The notes under the pieces are model-generated. The model searched no databases and was not told the DNA's origin. It worked only from the letters and a program-made list of their open reading frames with translations. DNA of 64,000 nt, taken from Bosea sp. 685. Its GTDB lineage: Bacteria; Pseudomonadota; Alphaproteobacteria; Rhizobiales; Beijerinckiaceae. The stretch covers positions 3,162,001 to 3,226,000 of the forward strand of contig NZ_CP134779.1 of the NCBI RefSeq assembly GCF_031884435.1, read 5' to 3'. This document shows positions 25,456 to 33,226 of the stretch, piece by piece. The position numbers were made by a program, and so were the translations under genes. The stretch's first letter is position 1, and each line of letters opens with the position of its first letter.

Positions 25456-26551
25456 GAGCCGCTTTCAGGAATTCCTCGACCGCCACGGAGCAGCCCTTGG
25501 AATCGGCGCCATCGACGCGGCCCAACAAACGGAAGCCGCCCGGGACGACGATGCCGGCATCCTCGGTCAGGATCGCCGAGACCGAGTTGAAATGGGCGAG
25601 ATCGTGATGGACCAGCACGCCGGTCGCGCCTGCGGGCACATCCTGACCCGTCAGCGGGTTCACCACTCGGCTGCGGATCCAGTGCGGGCCCGACTTTACC
25701 GGCGGGCAGGTCTCATTGCCCCAATCGTAAAATTGGGTACTGAGCTCGGTCATGCCGTACATGTTGATGCAGCGCTCCCGGGGCACGCCGAGCGCAGCCG
25801 ACAGAGCGTCGTAGAACTCGTCCGCCGCCAATTCGCGCGACTGCCCCTTGAAACCGCCGGTGTCGAGGATGCGGCTGCCCGGCGGCAGCGCAAAGCGCCG
25901 GCCCTGCCGCTGCAATTCGTCGAGCAGATGCACGAAGCTGTAGCTGGCGCCCAACAAGGCGTAAGGCTCATCGCCAGCCTCGGCTCGCGCCAGCGCCGCG
26001 AGCAGGCGCGTCGTGGCGAGGCCCGCCCCGTCGATGAAGCCTTCGCTGTCGGGCGCCCCGAACTCCCGCCGCGCCAAGGCAAGGTAATGCGCGAGCGAGG
26101 AATTCGGCATCGCCTGCTCGTCGGGGAACAGAATGCCCATGCCGATCCGGTCCGGCCCCTGCATCCTGTTCTGCCCCTGCATGAAGCGCTGCCGGAAATT
26201 CAGGATCATCGAACGGTCATAGACGGCCAGCGTCGGGTGATAGCTGCGTCCCCGCTGCCCGCCACGGGTCGTACCGCTCGTCATGAAGACGTGCTCGATC
26301 CCCTCCGTGGGGCGGCAGCTCAGCGTCAGATCCTTGAAAGCGTCGATCGGAACGGCGGGAATGTCGCGCCAGCTCCGGACGGAAAGCGGCGTCCGGCCTC
26401 TCGCCGCGGCGAAGCGGCGATAGGGCTGATTGTTTTCGAACTGGTAGGCGAAGATGCGCAGCGCCAGCCGGTCGAAATCCTCGTCCGCCGCGTCTTCCCT
26501 GTCGAAGAACTCCAGCAGGGTCGCAATGATCTGCGCTTCCGTCACGTCCAT
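25448..26551 (-). CDS. LuxE-like acyl-protein synthetase
   Basis: A 367-residue member of the LuxE/PaaK-like adenylate-forming family, which activates a free carboxylate with ATP and passes the acyl group to a cysteine. The phosphate-binding loop is TSGTTRGG at residues 91-98, and the adenylate motif is MYGMTELSTQFYDW. A C-terminal Cys (354) in SKGCSVAVEEF sits where LuxE carries its acyl-accepting cysteine. The ATG at 26549-26551 has GGAAGG upstream. A longer frame reaching 26665 would start inside the riboswitch and is rejected. It is the first gene after the TPP riboswitch. The substrate is unknown; fatty acids are not required by this context. Confidence 0.87.
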   Translation of the reverse strand: MDVTEAQIIATLLEFFDREDAADEDFDRLALRIFAYQFENNQPYRRFAAARGRTPLSVRSWRDIPAVPIDAFKDLTLSCRPTEGIEHVFMTSGTTRGGQRGRSYHPTLAVYDRSMILNFRQRFMQGQNRMQGPDRIGMGILFPDEQAMPNSSLAHYLALARREFGAPDSEGFIDGAGLATTRLLAALARAEAGDEPYALLGASYSFVHLLDELQRQGRRFALPPGSRILDTGGFKGQSRELAADEFYDALSAALGVPRERCINMYGMTELSTQFYDWGNETCPPVKSGPHWIRSRVVNPLTGQDVPAGATGVLVHHDLAHFNSVSAILTEDAGIVVPGGFRLLGRVDGADSKGCSVAVEEFLKAARG

Positions 26552-26630
26552 GCACACCTTCCCAGACATCAAGGCGCAATCCGGCAGGTTTCCGGTCTGC
26601 GACCCGCTGTCCGGCCAATGGCGCGAGCAT

Positions 26631-26653
26631 GGAAAAGGGGCGGCTTGCCACCC
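26631..26653 (-). terminator. Riboswitch-associated intrinsic terminator
   Basis: On the minus strand GGGTGG - CAAG - CCGCCC (26653 to 26638) forms a six-pair stem, followed directly by CTTTT. It starts ten bases after the conserved 3' end of the TPP aptamer and about 85 bases before the LuxE-like start. This is the right place for the expression platform: ligand binding would favour this terminator. The U run is short. Confidence 0.6.
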
Positions 26654-26661
26654 TATGTCCC

Positions 26662-26768
26662 GCATCCCTACGCCGGTATGAGCCGGATCAGGTTCGGAGG
26701 GTCACCGCGTTGCTCGAAACGGGTTCGAGCCGGCGGAATCTCAGCCTCCTAGCGAGGCCCCCCTGGGA
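26662..26768 (-). ncRNA. TPP (thi-box) riboswitch
   Basis: Read on the minus strand, all conserved blocks of the TPP aptamer are present in order. GGGGGGCC is followed by a P3 hairpin (GCCTC GCTAG GAGGC), then CTGAGA (26744-26739), a variable P3a stem, ACCC, GAACCTGATC (26695-26686) and CCGG-CTCATA-CCGGCGTAGGGA ending at 26665. The element lies 110 bases upstream of the LuxE-like start and is followed by a terminator hairpin. Thiamine pyrophosphate binding should turn the six-gene operon off. This gives direct evidence that the operon belongs to thiamine metabolism or transport. Confidence 0.95.
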
Positions 26769-26844
26769 ACGGGCGCACCATGACGGCGGCAGCGCGGCCA
26801 TGTCAAGAATGCGACATGCCGATGGCTCGCTATCGCGGCTGACT

Positions 26845-27762
26845 TCAGCTCTCTTGGCTTTGAGCACGCGGCTGCGGCAAGCTGGTAATGATCGCTCCCG
26901 CCACGACGAGCAATCCAGGCAAAACGATGCTCTCGCTCAGCATCTCCTTGAAGACGACATAGCCGATGAGCGTCAGGAACGGCACGCGCAGCGTGTCGGC
27001 GGCACAGAGTTGCAGTGCAGAGCCATAACGCGACGCATTCGCCAGCGCCGTCTGCGTGACGAAACCGGCAAGCATGAGCACGCAAACCGCCGCGGAAACC
27101 CCGAGCACGTCCTCAAGATCGAAGTCGCGCGGCTGAGCCGCTCCCCCCATGTCGAGGCCGATCAAGAGCGCGCACAGATAAACCGGAAGCTGCACGGCAT
27201 GCATGACGAACACGATCAGGACAACGCTCTTGCTCTCGGCCAGTCGGGCCAGCATCAAATTCGTGATCGTCAGCAGGGCGACCGCCGCGACCGGGATCAG
27301 CAGGCGCGCATCATGCGAGACGCCCTGCGAGAACAGCAGATAGGCGCTGCCAACGGCGATGAGCGACAATCCCAGGCAGGCGACGGGCCCGGGGATCAAA
27401 CCCGCCACGACGAGGCCCAGCAGCGCCGCAAAGAGTGGCCCCGAGAACTCGATCGTCGCGATGAAGCCCAGGGGAAGATTGGCCAGGCTCCAGATCAACG
27501 CCAAGGACCCGATCAGATGAATCAGGCTGCGCTGGACATGATAGCCGAACTGCATCCCCGACAATTGGCGCAGGGCTGCCTTGCTCCTGAAGACGAAAAA
27601 TCCGGCAAGGATGAGCGAGCCGGCGGAGCGGATCGCCGCGATCTCGACGATGCGGAAGGAGTGCGACAGATAGCGAATGGCTATCGCCACCGCGATATAG
27701 GCCAGGAAATAGGCCAGCATCCAAACCGAGAATACGATGAAACGGCGCTTCAACCAGTCCAT
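26845..27762 (-). CDS. EamA/DMT-superfamily transporter
   Basis: A 305-residue membrane protein with about ten helices and two EamA-type halves, typical of drug/metabolite exporters. Examples are the segments FSVWMLAYFLAYIAVAIAIRYL, LGFIATIEFSGPLFAALLGLVVAGLI (the conserved EFSGPLFAALL of half 1) and the C-terminal VFKEMLSESIVLPGLLVVAGAII. The start chosen is the ATG at 27760-27762 (MDWLKRRF), overlapping the end of the carbamoyltransferase-like gene by 13 bases. Coupled translation with that gene suggests export of a related product. The TPP riboswitch lies downstream of its stop and belongs to the next operon. Confidence 0.85.
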   Translation of the reverse strand: MDWLKRRFIVFSVWMLAYFLAYIAVAIAIRYLSHSFRIVEIAAIRSAGSLILAGFFVFRSKAALRQLSGMQFGYHVQRSLIHLIGSLALIWSLANLPLGFIATIEFSGPLFAALLGLVVAGLIPGPVACLGLSLIAVGSAYLLFSQGVSHDARLLIPVAAVALLTITNLMLARLAESKSVVLIVFVMHAVQLPVYLCALLIGLDMGGAAQPRDFDLEDVLGVSAAVCVLMLAGFVTQTALANASRYGSALQLCAADTLRVPFLTLIGYVVFKEMLSESIVLPGLLVVAGAIITSLPQPRAQSQES

Positions 27763-28757
27763 GGAATACCCAGAAGCATTCGCTCCAGAATGGCCATCCT
27801 CACCGGCAAGGATAATTTGACCTGTCGAAAATAGCCCGCATTCGGCAGCGCGTCGCATGACACGTCGAGCTCGGAGAAACGCGGCAGGGGGTTCAGGATC
27901 AGGATGTCCGATTTCGCATCGAGGATCTTCTTGGCGGTCAGCGTGAAGGGTTCCGTCTCGATTTCCTTGTCGATAGCCTCGCTGCCCAGAGACGCATGCG
28001 CGAAGCGGCTCATGTCCTGCATCTGAATGATCAGGACGTCATGGTCCAGGGTCTCCCTGACGTCATGAACGAAGGAGACCTTGCAGCCCAGGCTCGCCAG
28101 CAACGCGATGGCTTCGCGCATGGGCGGATTGATCGGCACGCCCGGCAGGGAGCAAAGCGTGAAGCGCCGGGGCGGCGAGAGGCGCAGCATTTTCACGAAG
28201 GACAGGGCAAAGCGCGCACGCGTATCGCTCGACAGGGCAATCGACAGGTCTTTGACGTCCCCGCGCAGTTTGCGGATAGCGAAGAGATCGATCAAAGCCT
28301 GGGTCGGGTGCTCGTCGGCGCCGTTGCCGGCATTGATGACCGGCAGATAGCTCAACCGCCCGGTCTGATATGGCAGGCTCTCGGTATGCGAGCGCACCAC
28401 GATCAGGTCGCTATAAGCCTCCACGGTGCGGATATGATCGTCGAGCGTTTCGCCTGTCGCGCTGCCCATCCGGCTGCGGTCGGTATCGTAGACGTCGAGC
28501 GATTGATGACCCAGGCGCAAGGCCGCGGCCTGAAAGCCCAGCCGCGTCCGTGTGCTGCGCTGGTCGAACAGGGTCGCGATCACCTTTGGCCGCCGCCTTA
28601 TGAGATGAAGCCGGGCCGGCTGGTCGCCAGGCGCATCCTCTTCATTCTCTTCCGCCAGGAAGCGCTCGGCGCGCGCGAAGATATCGTCGAGATCGTCGCG
28701 CGACACGGAATCGGCGCCAAGCAGGTCCTTGCCGCTTGGATAGTTCGGCCTCTGCAT
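27750..28757 (-). CDS. Aspartate/ornithine carbamoyltransferase family paralogue
   Basis: A 335-residue carbamoyltransferase-fold protein. The carbamoyl-phosphate loop STRTR is at residues 68-72, and HPTQALIDL and NPLPR are present, so carbamoyl phosphate binding looks intact. By ungapped comparison with E. coli PyrB from memory, the 80s-loop lysine (GKKGETL) reads GSATGETL, with Thr101. The TRVQKER region that holds the aspartate-binding Arg229 reads QMQDMSR. It is therefore unlikely to be the pyrimidine-pathway enzyme. The start is the ATG at 28755-28757. It is paired by overlap with a DMT-family exporter. The amino acceptor is unknown; it may carbamoylate another amine that is then exported. 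Confidence 0.8.
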   Translation of the reverse strand: MQRPNYPSGKDLLGADSVSRDDLDDIFARAERFLAEENEEDAPGDQPARLHLIRRRPKVIATLFDQRSTRTRLGFQAAALRLGHQSLDVYDTDRSRMGSATGETLDDHIRTVEAYSDLIVVRSHTESLPYQTGRLSYLPVINAGNGADEHPTQALIDLFAIRKLRGDVKDLSIALSSDTRARFALSFVKMLRLSPPRRFTLCSLPGVPINPPMREAIALLASLGCKVSFVHDVRETLDHDVLIIQMQDMSRFAHASLGSEAIDKEIETEPFTLTAKKILDAKSDILILNPLPRFSELDVSCDALPNAGYFRQVKLSLPVRMAILERMLLGIPWTG

Positions 28758-28800
28758 GGCGCCTCGCTCCCGTTCCGGCTCTCTTACCGCGGGGACGCGC

Positions 28801-30822
28801 TCAAGCAACTTCCGGCCGCTTCCTCACGGCAACCGCAGCGGGCGCCGTGAGGTTCCCGACAAGGCTCATCCTGTCGGAGGCCACGCGATCCTTGATGATC
28901 GCGAGCAAAGCCTCGTCGGACATCGGTTTCGCGAGGATGTATCCTTGTATCCCATGCAAGCTGAAACCGCGCATCACGGCAAGCTGCGCTGCCGTTTCGA
29001 TGCCTTCGACGATGATCGACAGCCCAAGCTTATGAGCCAGATCGGTGATCGCGGTCATCAGCGCGTTCACTTTGACCGACGAATCGATCTCATGGCTGAA
29101 GCTCTTGTCGATCTTGATGATGTCGATCGGCAGTTTGGCCAGATAACTCAGGGATGAGTATCCGGTCCCGAAATCGTCGAGCGCTATCCTGACGCCCATG
29201 GCTCGCAGCTTCTTCAAGCTCTCGATGATGTGCGGCGCATCCTCGATGAGCGTCGATTCCGTGATCTCGAGCGTCAGACGGCGCGCCGGCAGGCCCGTCT
29301 TGCGCAAAATCGCGGCGACGATCGCGACGAGGTCGTGATCGCTCTCGAACTGCCGGGCCGAGACGTTGACGCTGACACCGACATTACGCGGCCAGGCCAG
29401 GGCGGTGCGCACGGCGGTTTCGATCGCCCATGTCCCCAGGACCTTGATCAAGCCGGTGCGCTCGGCCACGGGAATGAAAGTCGTGGGGCTGACCACACCG
29501 CGCCGCGGATGATCCCAGCGCAGCAGCGCCTCGACCAGCGTGACGCTGCCGGAGCGCGGGTTGTAGATCGGCTGGTAGACGAGCTGAAATTGCCCGGCGC
29601 GGATCGCGTCCCGCAGATCGACCTCGAAAGCCAGGTGCTCATCGTGCTCGACGCTCAGCTGCGGCGTATAGACGACCAAATGGTTCCGGCCGTCCGACTT
29701 GGCCTTGTAGAGCGCAATGTCGGCGCGCTTGAGGGCCTGTTCGACAGCCAGGCCGGCCTCGGCAACGACGATGCCGACGCTGGCGGTCGCGGCGATGCTG
29801 CGCCCCTTGATCCGCCTCTGGGAGCCGATCCGCGTCAGGACACGGCGCGCGAGCTCGACCGCCTCTGTGCTCCCGCGTGACGTGACGATCATGAACTCGT
29901 CGCCGCCCATCCGCGCGGCGATATCGCCAGAGCCGAGGCAAGACGCCAGGGTCTCGCTGATCGAGAGAAGCAATGCGTCGCCCACATCATGCCCATAGGT
30001 GTCGTTGATGCTCTTGAAGTCATCGACATCGATGGAGAGGAGCGCGGTATCTTGTTTGTGTGCCAGCTGGTTCTCGATCTTGAGCAGGATCGAACGCCGG
30101 TTGTCCAAATTGGTCAGCGTGTCGCGATTGGCCAGGATCTCGAGCTCCTCCATCGTGCGATGGCGGGACACGAACATCTCGTGAATGATCTGCGTGCTGG
30201 AGAAGGTCAAAATCGTCGTCAGCGCGACCGTCAGCGCGATCAGGACATAGGCCGGCTCCAGGGTCGCAGCCAATGCCCAGGTGAAAGGGGCGCCGGAGAT
30301 CAGGACCTGGATCTTCGTGATCAGGGGGCGCGAGGTGTTGCGCCCCGATATCCCCGCGAGATAGCCGATCGACTGCGCGATCGCCAGAACGGCGACCGGC
30401 TGGCTCGGATAGCGCCACAGGGCGTAGCAGCTGAATCCGGCAATGAGCGCGGCCGTTCCCCAGGCCCCAATCATCGCAAGCCGCTCGAAACGGACCGCGT
30501 CGAAGGTTGCGCCAGAGACGGCTCGAGCCCGCTCATAGAGTCTGTGGCAAGCGAACCGGAACAGTCCCAGGCAAGCCATCAGGACGGACAGGCCATAGAA
30601 CACGAGATCATGGCCGGCGAGCAGGCCCGCTCCCAGCATGACGATGGTGACCGTGATCGAACCGACAAGAATAGGCCCGGGCGTGGCATAAAGCGCCGCG
30701 ACCAGCTGGGCATTCATCGTATCCTGATCTTCGGGGAGCCGTGCTGCCTCAGCAACATTATTTGTGCTTCTGGACATAGGACACACTCGGCTCAGAGCCG
30801 AGTTCAACCCAGCTCGCATCAT
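28801..30822 (-). CDS. Membrane GGDEF-EAL protein (cyclic-di-GMP turnover)
   Basis: A 673-residue signalling protein. The N-terminal ~220 residues hold about six membrane helices (for example LVGSITVTIVMLGAGLLAG and LAMIGAWGTAALIAGFSCYALW), probably a sensor. A GGDEF domain follows with intact MGGDEFMIV and the preceding DVDDFKSINDTYGHDVGD. The EAL domain has VEALLRWDHP and DDFGTGYSSLSYL. Both active sites look complete, so synthesis, hydrolysis or both are possible. The start at 30820-30822 is preferred for its AGGAG ribosome site; ATGs at 30777 and 30717 are alternatives. It lies 43 bases upstream of the carbamoyltransferase-like gene on the same strand; the relation is unclear. Confidence 0.85.
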   Translation of the reverse strand: MMRAGLNSALSRVCPMSRSTNNVAEAARLPEDQDTMNAQLVAALYATPGPILVGSITVTIVMLGAGLLAGHDLVFYGLSVLMACLGLFRFACHRLYERARAVSGATFDAVRFERLAMIGAWGTAALIAGFSCYALWRYPSQPVAVLAIAQSIGYLAGISGRNTSRPLITKIQVLISGAPFTWALAATLEPAYVLIALTVALTTILTFSSTQIIHEMFVSRHRTMEELEILANRDTLTNLDNRRSILLKIENQLAHKQDTALLSIDVDDFKSINDTYGHDVGDALLLSISETLASCLGSGDIAARMGGDEFMIVTSRGSTEAVELARRVLTRIGSQRRIKGRSIAATASVGIVVAEAGLAVEQALKRADIALYKAKSDGRNHLVVYTPQLSVEHDEHLAFEVDLRDAIRAGQFQLVYQPIYNPRSGSVTLVEALLRWDHPRRGVVSPTTFIPVAERTGLIKVLGTWAIETAVRTALAWPRNVGVSVNVSARQFESDHDLVAIVAAILRKTGLPARRLTLEITESTLIEDAPHIIESLKKLRAMGVRIALDDFGTGYSSLSYLAKLPIDIIKIDKSFSHEIDSSVKVNALMTAITDLAHKLGLSIIVEGIETAAQLAVMRGFSLHGIQGYILAKPMSDEALLAIIKDRVASDRMSLVGNLTAPAAVAVRKRPEVA

Positions 30823-30939
30823 TTTGGCTCCTGTCGAAGCCTCCCGGAGAGCATCTGCCTTCAAGGTTGAATAAATCCTAAGATTCCCGCCCTCAATTCG
30901 CGGGGCATGGCTTCCAGAGAGAAGGATCACGCAGTCCGA

Positions 30940-31180
30940 GAGGCGCCTGATGCCGGAACGCACTCTTGCTCCCGTTCCAACTCTTGGCCCCGCTCCAACT
31001 CTTGGCCCCGTTCCGAGGGAGCCCCCGCTTTCGCTTGGGCGGGATGGGCGGGGCGCGCGAGCCCGAAATGCTCGCGCAGCGTCCGGCCGCTATAGTCCTT
31101 CCGGAACAGGCCGCGCCGGACCAGGATCGGAACGACCTGGTCGACGAACTCCTCGAACGGCCAATATGACCTCGGCTGTC
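30940..31180 (-). pseudogene. C-terminal remnant of an NtaA/SnaA/DszA-type flavin monooxygenase
   Basis: A minus-strand reading contains [20 protein letters not shown], then [20 protein letters not shown]. This is the usual C-terminus of nitrilotriacetate/dibenzothiophene-sulfone monooxygenases (VVPELQRRGLFR..Y.G.TLREHLGL). The catalytic TIM-barrel part is missing. The tail runs into an 18-base tandem repeat encoding ERGQEL copies. It is the only recognisable item in the 630-base stretch between the GGDEF-EAL gene and pxpA. Nothing recognisable is seen in 31181-31453 apart from the pxpA leader. Confidence 0.6.
30963..31016. repeat. 18-bp tandem repeat, three copies
   Basis: CTCTTGGCCCCGCTCCAA-type units occur at 30963-30980, 30981-30998 and 30999-31016, with one to four differences between copies. 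They lie at the end of the flavin-monooxygenase remnant. Confidence 0.85.
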
Positions 31181-31453
31181 GCGGCAGCACGATCCCGGCC
31201 CGTATCCGAGGCGCTGGCCGGCGATGGATAGCCGGATAACCCTGCGGCGATCGCGAGATGTTGAGCGGCGCCTTGACTTCGATCAGTACCGCGGGTCGCC
31301 TCGCCGCATCGCGAGCGCGGCTTCGGCAGAACCGCGCGACAGGCTGGCAGCCAGGCCCCCGCTCCACTAAGACTGCCCCAGGCCAGCCGCCCTGCGGCTC
31401 GCGTATTGGCCCTGCGGTTCCAAGGGGTTGTTTTCAACGCTTCAGGATCTCGG

Positions 31454-32218
31454 ATGAACATCGATCTCAACGCGGATGTCGGCGAAAGCTTCGGTCCCTG
31501 GACCATGGGAGACGACGCAGCGATGTTCGACATCGTCACCACGGCCAATGTTGCATGCGGTTTTCATGCCGGCGATCCCGAGATCATGCGCAAGACCGCC
31601 GAACTCGCGCGCGACAAGCATGTCGCGATCGGCGCCCATCCCGGCTTTGCCGATCTGATCGGCTTCGGCCGACGTCGCCTGCCGGGCCTGACCGAGCGGG
31701 AGGTCGAGAACCTCGTCGCCTATCAGGTCGGTGCGTTCAAGGCGGTCGCAGTGCTGACCGGCTATCCGATGACCCATGTGAAGACGCATGGCGCGCTCGG
31801 CAACATCTGCAATGACGACGACGCGCTGGCGCTTGCCGTCGCACGCGGCATCAAGGCGGCCGACCCCGACGCGCTCTTCCTGGTGATGCCGGGAATGGCG
31901 ACGGAGCGGGCGGCCGAAAAGCTCGGCCTGGCCTATTTCCGCGAGATCTATGCCGACCGGACCTATGACGACAGCTTCAACCTGACCGATCGCGCCAAGC
32001 CCGGCGCCGTGATCCACGATCCCGAGGAGGCGTGCCGACACGTCATGCGCATGCTCGATGCCGGCGCGGTGGTGTCGGTAACCGGCAAGACGCTCAAGGT
32101 CGGCATCGATTCGATCTGCGTGCATGGCGATAATCCCCATGCCGTCGCGCTTGCCCGCACGCTGCGCGACAGGCTTGAAGCGGCGGGCGTGACGGTGGCG
32201 CGCTACACCGCGTCCTGA
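31454..32218 (+). CDS. pxpA: 5-oxoprolinase subunit PxpA (LamB/YcsF family)
   Basis: A 254-residue protein of the LamB/YcsF family, the A subunit of bacterial ATP-dependent 5-oxoprolinase. The signature MNIDLNADVGESFGPWTMGDD opens the protein, followed by NVACGFHAGDPEIM, GAHPGFADLIGFGRR and VKTHGALGN. The ATG at 31454 gives the standard N-terminus. It is convergent with pxpC, the stops being only a few bases apart. In most genomes pxpB, pxpC and pxpA are co-directional, so the opposite orientation here is unusual. Product: glutamate from 5-oxoproline, in the cytoplasm. Confidence 0.92.
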   Translation: MNIDLNADVGESFGPWTMGDDAAMFDIVTTANVACGFHAGDPEIMRKTAELARDKHVAIGAHPGFADLIGFGRRRLPGLTEREVENLVAYQVGAFKAVAVLTGYPMTHVKTHGALGNICNDDDALALAVARGIKAADPDALFLVMPGMATERAAEKLGLAYFREIYADRTYDDSFNLTDRAKPGAVIHDPEEACRHVMRMLDAGAVVSVTGKTLKVGIDSICVHGDNPHAVALARTLRDRLEAAGVTVARYTAS

Positions 32219-32221
32219 TCC

Positions 32222-33226
32222 TCAAACGCCACGTGCATCCGTCGCGCTGGTGACGCCGCCGATCAGGTTGAGCGCGAGCAGCCTTTCGCTCGTCAACGGC
32301 GCGGCCAGCGGGACGAGTGCGGAAGCAAGTCCCTCGATCATGGCCTGAAGCCGTTGCGCCGCCTCGATCGCCTGCTCGAAGGTCACGACATCGAAACGCA
32401 CGGGCTCACCCGGTGGAATCTGCGCGAAGCGGCCGATATCGGCGCTGATGATGGTCGCGATCTTCGGGTAGCCGCCAGTGGTCTGGCGGTCGCGCAGCAG
32501 CACGATCGGCCGCCCGTCGCCCGGCACCTGTATCGAGCCGTCGACGATGCCGTCCGAGACGATGTTGTAGCCGCCGCGATGCGGCAGCGTCGGCCCGTCC
32601 AGGCGCACGCCCATCCGGTCGGCCTGTCCGCTGAGGCGGTAGCCGGCGCCGGTCAGGATCGCCAAGGCCTCGTCGCTGAAATGATCGTCCTGCGGACCGG
32701 GCAGGATGCGGATCGGCCCCGTCTCGCCGCCTGGAAGCTCGGGCAGGCAGTATAGCGTCGCCCCTCCCCCATGTGCCGGAATGCGAGCGCCGGCAGCGAG
32801 CGGCCCACCGCCGATGCCGGAGCGGCGGTGCATCGAATGGCTGCCCATGTCGCTCGCCATCGCGATGCCGCCCTCGACACCGAGATAGGCATAGGCTGCG
32901 CCCGGCGCGGGGCGTGCCACGACCGTGCCGCCATCGGTGACGCGCACCGCCGTGAAAGGGGCGATCTGGCGGCCCTCCACCTCCAGCGTGCAGGCCGGGC
33001 CGGCAAGCGCGATCGTGATGTCGCCCTCGGCCGTCACACGGACACCGCCGGGGCCGAGTTCCAGCGCCGCAGCGTCAGGCTCGGCCGCGACGAGCAGGTT
33101 CGCCGCTGCCAGATGGAAGCGATCCATCGCGCCCGCGGGCGAGACGCCGAAACGCTGATAGCCGAAGCGGCCGCGATCCTGGATCGAGGTCGCGGGACCG
33201 CAGGCCTTGACGATGAGCGCGCTCAT
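32222..33226 (-). CDS. pxpC: 5-oxoprolinase subunit PxpC (biotin-dependent carboxyltransferase-like)
   Basis: A 334-residue KipA/AHS2-family subunit. Typical segments are MSALIVKACGPATSIQDRG, RFGYQRFGVSPAGAMD, AANLLVAAEPDAAALE and the late VDGSIQVPGDGRPIVLLRDRQTTGGYPKIATI. The ATG at 33224-33226 overlaps the pxpB stop by four bases. With PxpB it phosphorylates the substrate for PxpA to open. Annotation pipelines often mislabel this family as urea amidolyase or allophanate hydrolase subunit 2. Confidence 0.92.
   Translation of the reverse strand: MSALIVKACGPATSIQDRGRFGYQRFGVSPAGAMDRFHLAAANLLVAAEPDAAALELGPGGVRVTAEGDITIALAGPACTLEVEGRQIAPFTAVRVTDGGTVVARPAPGAAYAYLGVEGGIAMASDMGSHSMHRRSGIGGGPLAAGARIPAHGGGATLYCLPELPGGETGPIRILPGPQDDHFSDEALAILTGAGYRLSGQADRMGVRLDGPTLPHRGGYNIVSDGIVDGSIQVPGDGRPIVLLRDRQTTGGYPKIATIISADIGRFAQIPPGEPVRFDVVTFEQAIEAAQRLQAMIEGLASALVPLAAPLTSERLLALNLIGGVTSATDARGV

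Noticed and set aside
20731..26551. A bioluminescence (lux) operon, suggested by the LuxC and LuxE homologues
   Set aside because: No LuxA, LuxB or LuxD gene is present, the operon is under a TPP riboswitch, and the luciferase-like gene at 47.7-48.8 kb is an ordinary LLM oxidoreductase in another context.
26551..26665. An upstream start for the LuxE-like gene at 26665
   Set aside because: That ATG lies in the conserved 3' end of the TPP aptamer and has no ribosome site; the ATG at 26551 has one and gives the normal family length.
27750..28757. Annotation as pyrimidine-pathway PyrB
   Set aside because: Key lysine and arginine positions of aspartate carbamoyltransferase appear replaced and the genomic partner is an exporter, not pyrC.
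30963..31016. A possible CRISPR-like array
   Set aside because: Repeats are contiguous 18-base tandems without spacers; no cas genes are present.
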